DNA of 46,376 nt. Origin: an uncultured Bacilli bacterium. Its GTDB lineage: Bacteria > Bacillota_I > Bacilli_A > RF39 > UBA660. The position numbers were made by a program, and so were the translations under genes. The stretch is taken from NCBI GenBank assembly GCA_934088535.1, contig CAKOJC010000004.1, positions 1-46,376 on the forward strand, given 5' to 3'. Of the stretch, positions 8,013 through 15,530 are shown one piece after another (the first letter of the stretch is position 1; the number at the start of each line of letters is the position of its first letter). The notes below the pieces were generated by a model. It saw only the letters and a program-made list of their open reading frames with translations, had not been told where the DNA came from and searched no databases.

Positions 8013-9203
8013 ATGAAAAAGAAAATAATAATTATTGTTTGTGTTCTTTTGGCAGTAATGTTAATACCAAAAGAATATTATCTTGAAGATGGGGGAACAG
8101 TTGAATATAGGAGTTTACTTTATAGAGTTAGTAAAGTTCATAGGCATTCTGATGGTGGCTATGACGAAGGAATTGAAATAAAAATATTAGGATTTAAAGT
8201 ATATGATAACGTTGAAACTGTTTATAATAAAAAAGAATTAAAAGAGACAAAAGGAGTAGAAGTAGTACCAACTGTAAGTGATGAAATAAGTAAAGATACA
8301 AGTTGGTGTCCAACATTTCAGTTAATATGGAATGACTTTAAAAATGATATAGTAAAAGAAGATATTAAGTTTAATGAGAGATTAGATATACTCGATAACT
8401 TAAATAAAGAAGATTTTACGAAAAATGATATAAGTGATGAATATTATTATAAAATATATGGTAGAAAAAATCTTGAACTTAAAAATAAAATAGAAAATGA
8501 TATAAAGGAAAAATTTAATCAAAAAAGTGATATTCTTGATAAATTTGATTGGAGTAATGAAGCTCTTGATAGTGGAGAAGATATAATAGATAGATATTTC
8601 TTATATAGTATGCTTTATAGAGAGTTTGAATTTAATAAGAAGTTTGATACTTTTAATGATAAATTCAAAGATAAAGAAAATGTAGAATATTTTGGTATTA
8701 TAAAAAATAATGAAGAAATACGTAATCAAATAAAAATATTTTATTATAATGATGAAAATGATTTTGCTGTTAAATTGTTAACTAAAAATAATGATGAAGT
8801 TATAGTTATTAAGAATCCTAAGGGTGAAACATTTGATGAAATATATAAAAATGTAGATAATAAAAAAGTATATGATTTTAATGATAACGATAATTTTATG
8901 ATGCCTAAGATAGATTTTAATGTATTAAGAGAGTACACTGAACTTCAAGATAAAGCAATAGTAACAACAAAAGGTGTTTATACAATTGAGAAAGCTATTC
9001 AAAGTATTATGTTTTCTTTAGATGAAAAGGGTGGTAAGGTTAAGAGTGAAGCAGGAATGGATGTAAAATATGAAACTGCTACTATTAAAAAGCATAGAAA
9101 TTTTTATGTCAATGATACATTTGCTTTATTCTTAAAAGAAACTAATAAAAATAAACCTTACTTTGCTCTTAGAGTAGATGATATAAGTAAATTTCAACAA
9201 TAA
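8013..9203 (+). CDS. Secreted or membrane-anchored protein of unknown function
   Basis: 396 residues. The ATG follows AAGGAG at 8002-8007. MKKKIIIIVCVLLAVMLI is a signal or anchor helix without a lipobox Cys. The next ~60 residues (YYLEDGGTVEYRSLLYRVSK, then IEIKILGFKVYDNV) resemble the start of small secreted proteins common in Clostridia and Bacilli. The remainder is rich in Lys, Asp and Asn and mostly helical. No enzyme motif is seen. It follows the ECF/anti-sigma pair on the same strand but has its own promoter and terminator. Confidence 0.8.
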   Translation: MKKKIIIIVCVLLAVMLIPKEYYLEDGGTVEYRSLLYRVSKVHRHSDGGYDEGIEIKILGFKVYDNVETVYNKKELKETKGVEVVPTVSDEISKDTSWCPTFQLIWNDFKNDIVKEDIKFNERLDILDNLNKEDFTKNDISDEYYYKIYGRKNLELKNKIENDIKEKFNQKSDILDKFDWSNEALDSGEDIIDRYFLYSMLYREFEFNKKFDTFNDKFKDKENVEYFGIIKNNEEIRNQIKIFYYNDENDFAVKLLTKNNDEVIVIKNPKGETFDEIYKNVDNKKVYDFNDNDNFMMPKIDFNVLREYTELQDKAIVTTKGVYTIEKAIQSIMFSLDEKGGKVKSEAGMDVKYETATIKKHRNFYVNDTFALFLKETNKNKPYFALRVDDISKFQQ

Positions 9204-9230
9204 AAAAGTAGTATAAGAACTACTTTTTTT
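9202..9230. terminator. Bidirectional terminator
   Basis: AAAAAAGTAGT (9202-9212) and ACTACTTTTTT form a stem with a 6-nt loop, with A and T tracts on both sides. It serves the convergent genes at 8013 and 9220. Confidence 0.85.
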
Positions 9231-9749
9231 CTTTATAAAAATCATCTTCTTTATTACCAGATATTCTATTTATATTTGTATCTATATAATATTTAGTAGG
9301 ATCTTTTTCATCAATTAATAAGTCTGCAAAACCTTCTTTTGGTATAGAAAACGAATCATTTCTTGATTCACTTTCAAGTGTTAATGTTATTTCAGTAGGT
9401 AGAGTGTAGTGCAATACAATTATTCTAAGTCTTCTGGTAGGTTTATCACGTTTAATATCTGATCTTTTTAAAGCATATGGAACCATCTTGATTAACTTTC
9501 CATTATTTTTTAAATATTTAAGATTTTTATATCTTTTATTAATTGCTACTATTTTTTTAATAGTTTCTAATATTAAAATAAAACTTACGATTGTAATTAT
9601 TGCTAAAAATATATAAGTATAATAAGTATAACCTTCTATTTTTATAGTATAATCTGCACATATTACAAAAATTACTATAAGTATTAATGTATATTATATA
9701 TAATATTTGCTACATTATCGTCTAGTGAGCTTGTGTTTACTTCGTACAT
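9220..9749 (-). pseudogene. Two-TM membrane protein gene, interrupted by a frameshift
   Basis: An intact 88-codon frame covers only 9220-9486, but the same frame stays open upstream to about 9693 and encodes two hydrophobic segments (around LIVIFVICADYTIKI and FLAIITIVSFILILETI). A real start, ATG at 9747-9749 with AGGAG at 9755-9759, opens in another frame (MYEVNTSSLDDN) and stops after 21 codons at 9684. The two frames meet at an alternating TA tract (about 9691-9706); an extra TA or one missing base would explain the shift. Repaired, the protein has ~176 residues: two helices and a C-terminal domain containing KMVPYALKRSDI and YTLPTEITL. It could be a pseudogene, a phase-variable gene or a sequence error. 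Confidence 0.7.
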
Positions 9750-9816
9750 ATTGATTCTCCTATCATTAATAAAATTATAATATAATTTAACGCTACATTT
9801 TTATTTATTTTAAAAT

Positions 9817-10449
9817 TTAGCTTTCAATAGTATTATTTAAGGCATAATTTGAAATTGCTCTAAAGTTTTCATCATATGGATAAGTTTGTTGTCCAAACTG
9901 TAGCCACATAGTAGACCAGGATTCTCCGGATTCAAGTAATTTTTTAACCCTTTCATTTTCTTTTGTATCATTATTTGATTGATTATTTAAATCAACACAA
10001 TGTTCTTGATCATAAAGTTTACATTGAAGATCACATTCTAATTTATCACATTGATATGCAAATAGTGCTTCTTTTGTTTTTCTTTCATCAAACTCTAAGA
10101 ATAATTCTTCTATTATTTTTCCATCTAATAAACCTTCTAATATATTATGTACTGCTTCATGTTCTATTTTTTCTTTTTCATCTCTAGATATTTGAAATTG
10201 TGTTAAGTCTCCAATCATCGTTTCACCAAGTTCATGAATTGCTAGCATGAATATAACTTTTTCTAGGTCTATGTCATATTCATATTCTGATTTCATAGCA
10301 ATTGCAAGCATTTGAACACCATATACATGTTCTGCTATACTTTCTAATCTTTCTCTTTGTACGTTCCAGTCTTTCCATCCAGTTCTAATTATGTTTTTTA
10401 GTTTATTACATAGTATGTAATAATTTAACACTTTTTGTTCTTTTGTCAT
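9817..10449 (-). CDS. HD-family phosphohydrolase (YfbR/HD_3-like)
   Basis: 210 residues. The metal-binding pattern is visible as SIAEHVYGVQMLAIA (first His), IHELGETMIGDLT (usually HD; here HE) and a downstream YQCDKLECDLQCK Asp. This order fits the YfbR-like branch of the HD superfamily, which hydrolyses nucleoside monophosphates. The Asp-to-Glu change in the core dyad is notable but conservative. The C-terminus has ESWSTMWLQFGQ, typical of this family. The ribosome-binding site AAGGAG lies upstream of the ATG. It is divergent from a second HD protein at 10517. Confidence 0.8.
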   Translation of the reverse strand: MTKEQKVLNYYILCNKLKNIIRTGWKDWNVQRERLESIAEHVYGVQMLAIAMKSEYEYDIDLEKVIFMLAIHELGETMIGDLTQFQISRDEKEKIEHEAVHNILEGLLDGKIIEELFLEFDERKTKEALFAYQCDKLECDLQCKLYDQEHCVDLNNQSNNDTKENERVKKLLESGESWSTMWLQFGQQTYPYDENFRAISNYALNNTIES

Positions 10450-10467
10450 AAATGCTCCTTTTTTGAT

Positions 10468-10476
10468 ATTATAGCA
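10468..10476 (-). promoter_or_regulatory. Extended -10 element for the HD gene
   Basis: On the minus strand this reads TGCTATAAT, a few bases upstream of the ribosome-binding site of the gene ending at 10449. Confidence 0.55.
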
Positions 10477-10516
10477 TTTTTTTAAAAAATATTGTAAAAT
10501 GTTTATAGGTGATAAA

Positions 10517-11173
10517 ATGATTAGGGAAGAACTAAAAAATTATATTGAAAATGAAATATTTAAAAGTTATGAAAAAAATGATGATGCACACAAACTCGAC
10601 CATATTATGTATGTTATTGATAGAAGTTTTATGTTTGCAAGTAGAGTGCATGATATAAACATGGAAATGGTTTATGTAATAGCTGCGTATCATGATATAG
10701 GACATTATATAGATGCTGAAAATCATGAGAAGGTATCTGGTAAAATGTTATTAGAAGATAAAAATTTAAGAAAATTCTTTAGTGAAGAAGAAATTAAAAT
10801 GATGTCTGAAGCTGTTAGTGATCATAGGGCAAGTTCTAAAAATGAACCAAGAAGTATTTATGGGAAAATAGTATCTTCTGCTGATAGAAATGTTTTAATT
10901 GAAGTTCCATTAAAAAGAACATATTCATATAGAAAAAAACATAGTCCTAATTTATCATTAGATGAAATAATTGAAGAATCTAGGTTACATTTATTAGATA
11001 AATTTGGAAAGAATGGATATGCTACTACTAAAATGTATTTTGAGGATGAAGACTATAAGAAGTTTTTAGAAGATATAACAGAACTTGCTTCTAATAAAGA
11101 AGAATTTAAAAGAAGATTTTTAGAAGTTAATGGGTTAGAGGAAGAGTATAAAAGAGTACTTATGAACAAATAA
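10517..11173 (+). CDS. HD-domain phosphohydrolase
   Basis: 218 residues from ATG 10517, 4 nt after AGGTGA (10507-10512); ATG 10499 is in frame but lacks a site. HD residues are seen in order: HKLDHIMYVI (His), IAAYHDIGHYI (HD dyad), HEKVSGKML (His), VSDHRASS (His) and VSSADRN (Asp). This matches small HD hydrolases of the YedJ/YqeK type. Substrate unknown, probably a phosphorylated nucleotide. A bidirectional terminator follows. Confidence 0.85.
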   Translation: MIREELKNYIENEIFKSYEKNDDAHKLDHIMYVIDRSFMFASRVHDINMEMVYVIAAYHDIGHYIDAENHEKVSGKMLLEDKNLRKFFSEEEIKMMSEAVSDHRASSKNEPRSIYGKIVSSADRNVLIEVPLKRTYSYRKKHSPNLSLDEIIEESRLHLLDKFGKNGYATTKMYFEDEDYKKFLEDITELASNKEEFKRRFLEVNGLEEEYKRVLMNK

Positions 11174-11202
11174 AAAAAGTCAAACTTTGTGGTTGACTTT
11201 TT
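11174..11202. terminator. Bidirectional terminator
   Basis: AAAAAGTCAA (11174-11183) pairs with TTGACTTTTT (11193-11202) around a 9-nt loop. It serves convergent genes on both strands. Confidence 0.85.
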
Positions 11203-11770
11203 ATTTTAGAATCCTTTGAATTGGATTATCTAACCATTTTATGTCTTCGAAAGTCATGTTATGTTTTATATATATTTCTTCTATTTCTTCCTTAGTTATT
11301 CCTTCTTTATACCAATTAAAATAATCTTTGTAAAATTTACTATTTTTAAATAACAATATTCTTCCATCAACTGTATATAAATCTATTGGATCATTTGATT
11401 TTATTTTTCTAAAGCCAAATCTATCTAGGTCAAGTGCTCCATCTAACGTTCTTACTGATTTTAATGATCCAATATCAGTATTTTCACGTTTTTCTATAAA
11501 ATCAGTTAAATATGATAATATTTTAAATCCTTCTTCTCTTGTCATCCCTTCTGGTAACATGAATGTACTGCATGGCCAATTTATAACACCAACATTGTTT
11601 TCTCTTGAATAATCATGTTCATTAATTCTATGAAAGTTTACATAGTGTAATCTATAAACATCTCCATCTTTTATTTCATGATCTTCAAGTTCTGCATCAA
11701 ATTCATAATTTCTATTTTTGGGTATAATTAATTCGTTTCTTAATTTTTTTAATTTGTCTATTAGTTTCAT
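11201..11770 (-). CDS. Soluble protein of unknown function
   Basis: 189 residues, not recognised. The N-terminus is basic (MKLIDKLKKLRNELIIPKNR), followed by DGDVYRLHYVNFHRINEHDY and a Pro/Cys segment INWPCSTFMLPEGMTREEG. It has no signal peptide or helix. It begins 14 nt after the upstream gene (11785-12750) and is cotranscribed with it. It could be a partner or immunity-type protein of that gene; nothing in the sequence decides this. Confidence 0.7.
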   Translation of the reverse strand: MKLIDKLKKLRNELIIPKNRNYEFDAELEDHEIKDGDVYRLHYVNFHRINEHDYSRENNVGVINWPCSTFMLPEGMTREEGFKILSYLTDFIEKRENTDIGSLKSVRTLDGALDLDRFGFRKIKSNDPIDLYTVDGRILLFKNSKFYKDYFNWYKEGITKEEIEEIYIKHNMTFEDIKWLDNPIQRILK

Positions 11771-11784
11771 ATAATTCTCTCTTC

Positions 11785-12750
11785 CTAATTAAATCTTTCT
11801 ATTACTTTTAGTTTAACATAAATAATTAAAGATTCATCATTAAATTCTTCATTGTATGCATTACATTCATCTTTAAAATCGTTATATAAACTATTTTTAT
11901 ATTCTTTGAAATTTTTAAATCCAGCTAATTTATAATCTATCATATCTTCTTTTAAATCTTTAAATTTTATGTATTCTTCTTTGATTACTTTAACAATTCC
12001 AATATATTCATATTTACTGTTTAATACTAAAAACTTTTCATTTAACATAGATGCAGAGAAGGGTTTTTTAATATATAATTTATAATCTTTTTTTCCATCT
12101 ATTATTGCTTCAGCAACTTTATCAGTTTTAGTCCATATTTGATGATAACTATAAAACTCTATTGCTTTCTTGTTATTACACCTTTCTAGTTTTTCTTTTT
12201 CATTAAGTTTGTCCCATTTCTTTTCATAGATATGATATAAAAATATAATTTCTTTTAATGACTTATGTTTTTTCTTGTTTATTTTTTCCCATTTATTATC
12301 AAATTCTTCTATTTCTTTACTATATTTTTCATCTTTAAGATTAATTAATTTAAAATACTTTTGAAGACTACTAATATATTCTAATTCTTGTTTACTATAT
12401 TCGTCTAAATAATTTTTAGGTATTTCAAATGATTCTGGGTATCTATAAAGTTCATTAATTAATTCATCAAAACTATGACAATGACTAACAATACTTTCAT
12501 ACTTTTTTGTTTCATAATTATAGAAAGTTGCTTTATAGTGATATATCATTCCAGTGTTTCCAATACTTGTAAGAGCTTCAACTAAACTATTATCAGTTTC
12601 ATATTGATTAATTATATTTGAGTAACGTATCCATTCGAAAGTATCTCTTTTCTTGTCATAAAAAGGATATGGAATACTACAGTTTTTAAATTTTTTATAT
12701 CGTCTTTCAACTTTTTTATCATAGATATAACATTTTAGATTGTTAAACAT
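11785..12750 (-). CDS. Unknown protein with C-terminal ASCH-like domain
   Basis: 321 residues. The last ~110 residues follow an ASCH-like order: AEAIIDGKKDYKLYIKKPFS, a strand EYIGIVKVIKEEYIKF, the segment LAGFKNFKEYKNSLYNDF and a final strand LIIYVKLKVIERF. ASCH domains bind RNA or modified nucleotides and are related to PUA. The first ~200 residues are Lys/Glu/Tyr-rich and predicted helical, with an aromatic DTFEWIRYSN near the start. First gene of a two-gene unit with 11201-11770. The ASCH assignment is by eye and tentative. Confidence 0.55.
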   Translation of the reverse strand: MFNNLKCYIYDKKVERRYKKFKNCSIPYPFYDKKRDTFEWIRYSNIINQYETDNSLVEALTSIGNTGMIYHYKATFYNYETKKYESIVSHCHSFDELINELYRYPESFEIPKNYLDEYSKQELEYISSLQKYFKLINLKDEKYSKEIEEFDNKWEKINKKKHKSLKEIIFLYHIYEKKWDKLNEKEKLERCNNKKAIEFYSYHQIWTKTDKVAEAIIDGKKDYKLYIKKPFSASMLNEKFLVLNSKYEYIGIVKVIKEEYIKFKDLKEDMIDYKLAGFKNFKEYKNSLYNDFKDECNAYNEEFNDESLIIYVKLKVIERFN

Positions 12751-12786
12751 AATATAATTCCTTTCTTAAAATATTTTATGATTTAT

Positions 12787-12824
12787 ATTTTATCATAGTT
12801 TTAATTAAAATTATATGATAAAAT
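12787..12824. promoter_or_regulatory. Divergent extended -10 promoters forming a perfect inverted repeat
   Basis: ATTTTATCATA (12787-12797) and TATGATAAAAT (12814-12824) are exact inverted copies 16 nt apart. Each contains TGATAAAAT reading outward, the -10 of the leftward gene (12750) and of the rightward gene (12848). Confidence 0.6.
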
Positions 12825-12847
12825 TATATAAGAAATGAGGTATGGTT

Positions 12848-13120
12848 ATGAATTATAATGATGCTTTTGATATGGTTAATAAAAAAGCAAATGAAGGTAA
12901 TAAAGTTATTATGAAGATAGAAGAGAATGATGATTACTGGTTTTTTGTGCTTGGTAATCCTGGTGTAAGAAATTTTGATGATGGAGCCAGTTCTTTTTAT
13001 GTAAGTAAGAGGGATGGTAATATAATTCAGGTTAAGTTATGGTTGAAAGAAATTCAAGAATTAAATACTAACTTTAAAAACAATTCTAAGGTTATATATG
13101 ATTATTATAAAAATGTATAA
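12848..13120 (+). CDS. Small Imm35/YrhB-like protein
   Basis: 90 residues from ATG 12848, 7 nt after GAGG (12837-12840); ATG 12842 is too close to that site. N-terminal helix YNDAFDMVNKKANEG, then strands WFFVLGNPG and SSFYVSKRDGNIIQV, the helix-strand-strand order and the DxxDG turn of YrhB/immunity-protein-35-like folds. Some members neutralise bacterial toxins, but no toxin gene is adjacent, and others are of unknown role. Single-gene unit between a divergent promoter and a strong terminator. Family assignment is tentative. Confidence 0.5.
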   Translation: MNYNDAFDMVNKKANEGNKVIMKIEENDDYWFFVLGNPGVRNFDDGASSFYVSKRDGNIIQVKLWLKEIQELNTNFKNNSKVIYDYYKNV

Positions 13121-13123
13121 AAA

Positions 13124-13157
13124 ATAAAACTACCATGATTAGTAATGGTAGTTTTAT
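13124..13157. terminator. Strong bidirectional terminator
   Basis: ATAAAACTACCAT (13124-13136) and ATGGTAGTTTTAT (13145-13157) form a perfect 13-bp stem with an 8-nt loop. Confidence 0.88.
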
Positions 13158-13170
13158 AACGTCTCTAGTT

Positions 13171-13905
13171 TTAATTTTCTTTATAAAATGCTTTTTTTAG
13201 ATCAATATTAGAGTATCTTCCTTTATTATGAACTTTACAAATTTGATTGTTATCTTTATATATGATAGCATTGGTTTCGGAAAATTCTTTTGTTTTTTCA
13301 AAAATTATTTTATATTTTGTTTTATTTATTAAATCTTCGGTATTATCAATTTCTGTTATATCGTTATTTAGGTATTTTTTTAGTCCAGATCCCCAAACTT
13401 CTAAACCTAAATCAATTTGTTTGCAAAAATCATTTCCAATGGCATATCCAAAAGTATCTCCGTCTCCAAATCCTCCGTTACCATTAGATTTATAGACTAC
13501 AATTAAGTTACTTTTATCAATAAAATATTTATCTTTTAGAACATTTAGAGATAATAATAAAATTGGTAGTGTTAATAGTATTACAGTCTTTATTATGTTT
13601 TTTTTATCTTTAGTGTATTCGCTTAATTTCTTTAGTTTAATTGTATTTGAAATAATTGATATAGCGTATAGTATTATAGCTATTAATGAAGATAAATTAA
13701 TGTATATTATATCAAGTTGAACTGGTATATCTAAAATTCCTACCATAGCTAAATTTAAAAGTATGTATATAATGTAAATACTAGAAATTAAAATTATATT
13801 TTTGCATATGTAGATATTTTTATTTTCTTTAGTTTTTTTAAGTGTGTATATTGAAAATATACTAAGGAATAAAGCTATACAATAAATCCAGTTTTTTATT
13901 AACAA
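13171..13905 (-). CDS. Four-TM membrane protein of unknown function
   Basis: About 244 residues. A TTG at 13905 is preferred as start because GAGGTGG lies 5 nt upstream; GTG 13914, the longer option, overlaps that site. Four hydrophobic segments span roughly the first 125 residues, with a C-terminal ~115-residue soluble domain containing VYKSNGNGGFGDGDTFGYAI and GLEVWGSGLKKYL. No family recognised. It has its own extended -10 promoter and shares a bidirectional terminator with the convergent Imm35-like gene. Confidence 0.75.
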   Translation of the reverse strand: MLIKNWIYCIALFLSIFSIYTLKKTKENKNIYICKNIILISSIYIIYILLNLAMVGILDIPVQLDIIYINLSSLIAIILYAISIISNTIKLKKLSEYTKDKKNIIKTVILLTLPILLLSLNVLKDKYFIDKSNLIVVYKSNGNGGFGDGDTFGYAIGNDFCKQIDLGLEVWGSGLKKYLNNDITEIDNTEDLINKTKYKIIFEKTKEFSETNAIIYKDNNQICKVHNKGRYSNIDLKKAFYKEN

Positions 13906-13929
13906 AGTTACCACCTCTATCTTATAAGA

Positions 13930-13959
13930 ATTATAACATGATTTTTATAAGATTATCAA
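13930..13959 (-). promoter_or_regulatory. Sigma-A promoter, TTGATA-18-TATAAT
   Basis: Minus strand: TTGATA (13959-13954), an 18-nt spacer and TATAAT (13935-13930) preceded by TGT (extended -10). Confidence 0.7.
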
Positions 13960-14182
13960 TATAAATTTATCGAATTAATTTTTTTAAAATATGTTAGATT
14001 TATAAAATAAATGAAGCTGAATATGAATTTCTTTAATTGCGTCATTTTTTTCAAGAATTTCGAATTTAGGTCCCTTATATTTCGTGTATTGAAATGTTTA
14101 TAGTTCATAATTTCGTTACAAAAATTATCGTGGAATAGTTGAAAAATATGGAAAATTACTGTGTTTTTGATAAAATTAATAA
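13960..14182. other. Intergenic stretch without a convincing gene
   Basis: Between the membrane protein and the HAD gene. A 50-codon minus-strand frame (14108-13956) begins with ATG but has no ribosome-binding site, and its stop overlaps the promoter of the gene at 13171. Several short frames look mildly coding, so a decayed gene is possible. Nothing definite is seen. Confidence 0.3.
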
Positions 14183-14205
14183 TAAAAAAGCCTTTAAAAT
14201 AAGGG
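14183..14205 (-). terminator. Terminator after the HAD gene
   Basis: Minus strand: GCCCTT and AAAGGC form an imperfect stem followed by TTTTTTATT. Confidence 0.55.
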
Positions 14206-14242
14206 CATTCATTGATTCTATTGGTGCGAGTGTCGTAGATAT

Positions 14243-14854
14243 CTACAACTTTTTTATCAATCTTGGAGATAACTCCTCAACTCTTTTTATATCACCATTT
14301 TCGTTAACATATATTGTCTTAAAACCTAGTGATTTAGGAACATCAATATCCAATCTTTTATCATCACCAACTATTACACATTCACTTGGTTGGTATATTC
14401 CTTGAGCCTGTCTATAAGCTAATTCATTTGGTTTTATAATACTTTCACCATAATATTCACTAAAATAATCATTGATTCCCATAGCAGTTAATCTATTTCT
14501 TTGTGATTCTTCAAAATAATTAGATAATAATACTAGTTCATATTCATTCATTACTGCTAGCATTGATTTAATTTTTTCAGCATCTTCAGGAATTGCTTTT
14601 CTTAATTCCTGAAAGAATATTTCTAAAAAATGATTATCTAATTCACATCCTAATTTATCACCAAAAAATTTTAAGTATAGATTTCTATCATAGCTATTAT
14701 ATGTTTTTTCATACTCTTTAATATTTAACAAAAATTGCTTTGCCTTTTCTATGTCTTCAATGCCATATGTTTTAAGTGTATTTGCTACATAAGATGAAAA
14801 ATCTACGCCAGTAATCAAAGTACCATCGATATCAAATATTATTCTTTTTATCAT
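14243..14854 (-). CDS. HAD-superfamily phosphatase (YjjG-like)
   Basis: 203 residues. HAD motif I is FDIDGTLI near the N-terminus (nucleophile and acid/base Asp), motif II is VLLSNYFEESQ, motif III is the Lys in IIKPNELAYRQA and motif IV is CVIVGDDKRLDI. A helical cap lies at about 18-95 (C1 cap). Enzymes of this kind dephosphorylate sugar phosphates or nucleotides; the substrate cannot be read here. Single-gene unit. An 18-nt near-palindrome (14232-14249) covers its stop codon. Confidence 0.9.
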   Translation of the reverse strand: MIKRIIFDIDGTLITGVDFSSYVANTLKTYGIEDIEKAKQFLLNIKEYEKTYNSYDRNLYLKFFGDKLGCELDNHFLEIFFQELRKAIPEDAEKIKSMLAVMNEYELVLLSNYFEESQRNRLTAMGINDYFSEYYGESIIKPNELAYRQAQGIYQPSECVIVGDDKRLDIDVPKSLGFKTIYVNENGDIKRVEELSPRLIKKL

Positions 14855-14924
14855 AAAACCGCCTAACTGTAAATAGATGATTATATTATACTATATAAAT
14901 TAATCTTTGTATATTATTTTGTTT

Positions 14925-14958
14925 TGACAAAATATTTAACCCCCTAGGTATTTTGTCA
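14925..14958. repeat. Perfect 10-bp inverted repeat
   Basis: TGACAAAATA (14925-14934) and TATTTTGTCA (14949-14958) flank a C-rich 14-nt spacer containing CCCCCTAGG, which stands out in this AT-rich DNA. It lies ~70 nt upstream of the HAD gene and ~75 nt upstream of the small-peptide promoter; an operator or hairpin is possible. Confidence 0.6.
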
Positions 14959-15033
14959 TTAATATCAAAATACTATGGTTTATTATAAATAATAGAAAAA
15001 TATAGTAAAACTATCAGGCTACAAATAAATGTT

Positions 15034-15042
15034 TGATATAAT
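15034..15042 (+). promoter_or_regulatory. Extended -10 promoter of the small-peptide RNA
   Basis: TGATATAAT. Transcription would start about 15049-15050, where the RNA would begin GGAACATTTAA, the exact partner of its own 3' end. Confidence 0.65.
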
Positions 15043-15107
15043 TTTATTAGGAACATTTAATGTGAGTGTCATCCTCCAGTCTTGAAAAAGGAAGGAGGTA
15101 GATATCG

Positions 15108-15200
15108 ATGAAAAAAGGAGTTTATGTGATTAAACTCCTAAGATACATCTATATCATTTTATCACTTCATACCTTATTGGTATTAGTCATAAAAAAATAG
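15108..15200 (+). CDS. 30-residue hydrophobic peptide, candidate type I toxin
   Basis: ATG 15108 lies 9 nt after a strong AAGGAGG (15092-15098). The peptide starts MKKGVYVIKLLRYIYI, continues as an aliphatic membrane helix (Ile/Leu/Val, one His-Thr) and ends in KK. A single helix with basic ends and ~30 residues is the common form of type I toxins such as Fst, TxpA and BsrG, but the sequence is not one I recognise. The message is highly structured and a convergent antisense RNA covers its 3' UTR. A leader-peptide role is less likely because no gene follows on this strand. Confidence 0.55.
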   Translation: MKKGVYVIKLLRYIYIILSLHTLLVLVIKK

Positions 15201-15276
15201 ACACTCATCTGCTTAGATAGAGTGTCCAACTCAATTAATTGAGGCGACATTCACTTGCAACTTTAAATGTTCCTCT
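15191..15276 (-). ncRNA. Candidate antisense RNA (antitoxin) with intrinsic terminator
   Basis: On the minus strand the hairpin at 15226-15200 is followed directly by TATTTTTTT (15199-15191), a good Rho-independent terminator whose only plausible transcript is a short RNA antisense to the toxin 3' UTR. A weak -10 (TAAAAT, 15287-15282) would start it near 15275, giving ~85 nt. The arrangement, convergent and overlapping at the 3' ends, is that of TxpA/RatA and BsrG/SR4. The terminator is clear; the promoter is not. Confidence 0.5.
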
Positions 15277-15319
15277 TTTTTATTTTATGCAAGTTTTCTT
15301 GCTAAATACATAATAACAT

Positions 15320-15345
15320 AAAAAAAAGAACTTTTTTCAAGTTCT
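15320..15345 (-). terminator. Terminator downstream of tRNA-Leu
   Basis: Minus strand: AGAACTT and AAGTTCT form a 7-bp stem with a 5-nt loop, followed by seven or more T. Confidence 0.8.
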
Positions 15346-15384
15346 CTATATATAAAGTTCAAATAGTTCGAACAAATTCACCAA

Positions 15385-15471
15385 TGGTGCAAGAGAAGGG
15401 AATCGAACCCTCAAGATATTACTACCGGCAGATTTTGAGTCTGCTGCGTCTACCAATTCCGCCACACTTGC
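15385..15471 (-). tRNA. tRNA-Leu (anticodon CAA)
   Basis: An 87-nt class II tRNA with encoded CCA (15385-15387). The acceptor stem starts GCAAGTG; the D arm contains AATTGGTAGACGC; the anticodon loop CTCAAAA gives CAA; a long variable arm and a GGGTTCGATTCCC T arm follow. Position 6-67 of the acceptor stem is a U-U mismatch. It has a promoter upstream and a terminator downstream. Confidence 0.95.
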
Positions 15472-15497
15472 ATTAGTTATACTTGCATTCCTTATAC

Positions 15498-15526
15498 AGT
15501 ATAACATAATAAATAATAAATCTCAA
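15498..15526 (-). promoter_or_regulatory. tRNA-Leu promoter, TTGAGA-17-TATACT
   Basis: Minus strand: TTGAGA (15526-15521), a 17-nt spacer and TATACT (15503-15498) preceded by TGT. Confidence 0.7.
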
Positions 15527-15530
15527 ATAA

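Larger units (their letters stand above)
15049..15281 (+). ncRNA. Structured mRNA of candidate type I toxin
   Basis: The predicted RNA begins GGAACATTTAA (15050-15060), and its end carries TTAAATGTTCC (15263-15273) followed by a T tract, so 5' and 3' ends can pair over 11 bp. CCTCC (15073-15077) can pair with the GGAGG ribosome-binding site (15094-15098). A perfect 8-bp hairpin (15117-15124 with 15131-15138) sits in the first codons. A stem GACACTC/GAGTGTC with inner ATCT/AGAT (15200-15226) follows the stop. Long-range end pairing and a masked ribosome-binding site are typical of type I toxin messages. Confidence 0.55.

Noticed and set aside
9963..10187. Plus-strand frame opposite the HD gene
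   Set aside because: Leu/Tyr-rich shadow of a well-supported gene on the other strand.
13956..14108. 50-codon minus-strand frame
   Set aside because: No ribosome-binding site, composition like noncoding AT-rich DNA, and its stop overlaps a good promoter.
15366..15373. GTTCGAAC palindrome near tRNA-Leu as LexA box or attachment site
   Set aside because: It lacks the N4 spacing of an SOS box, and no matching repeat was seen elsewhere in the window.
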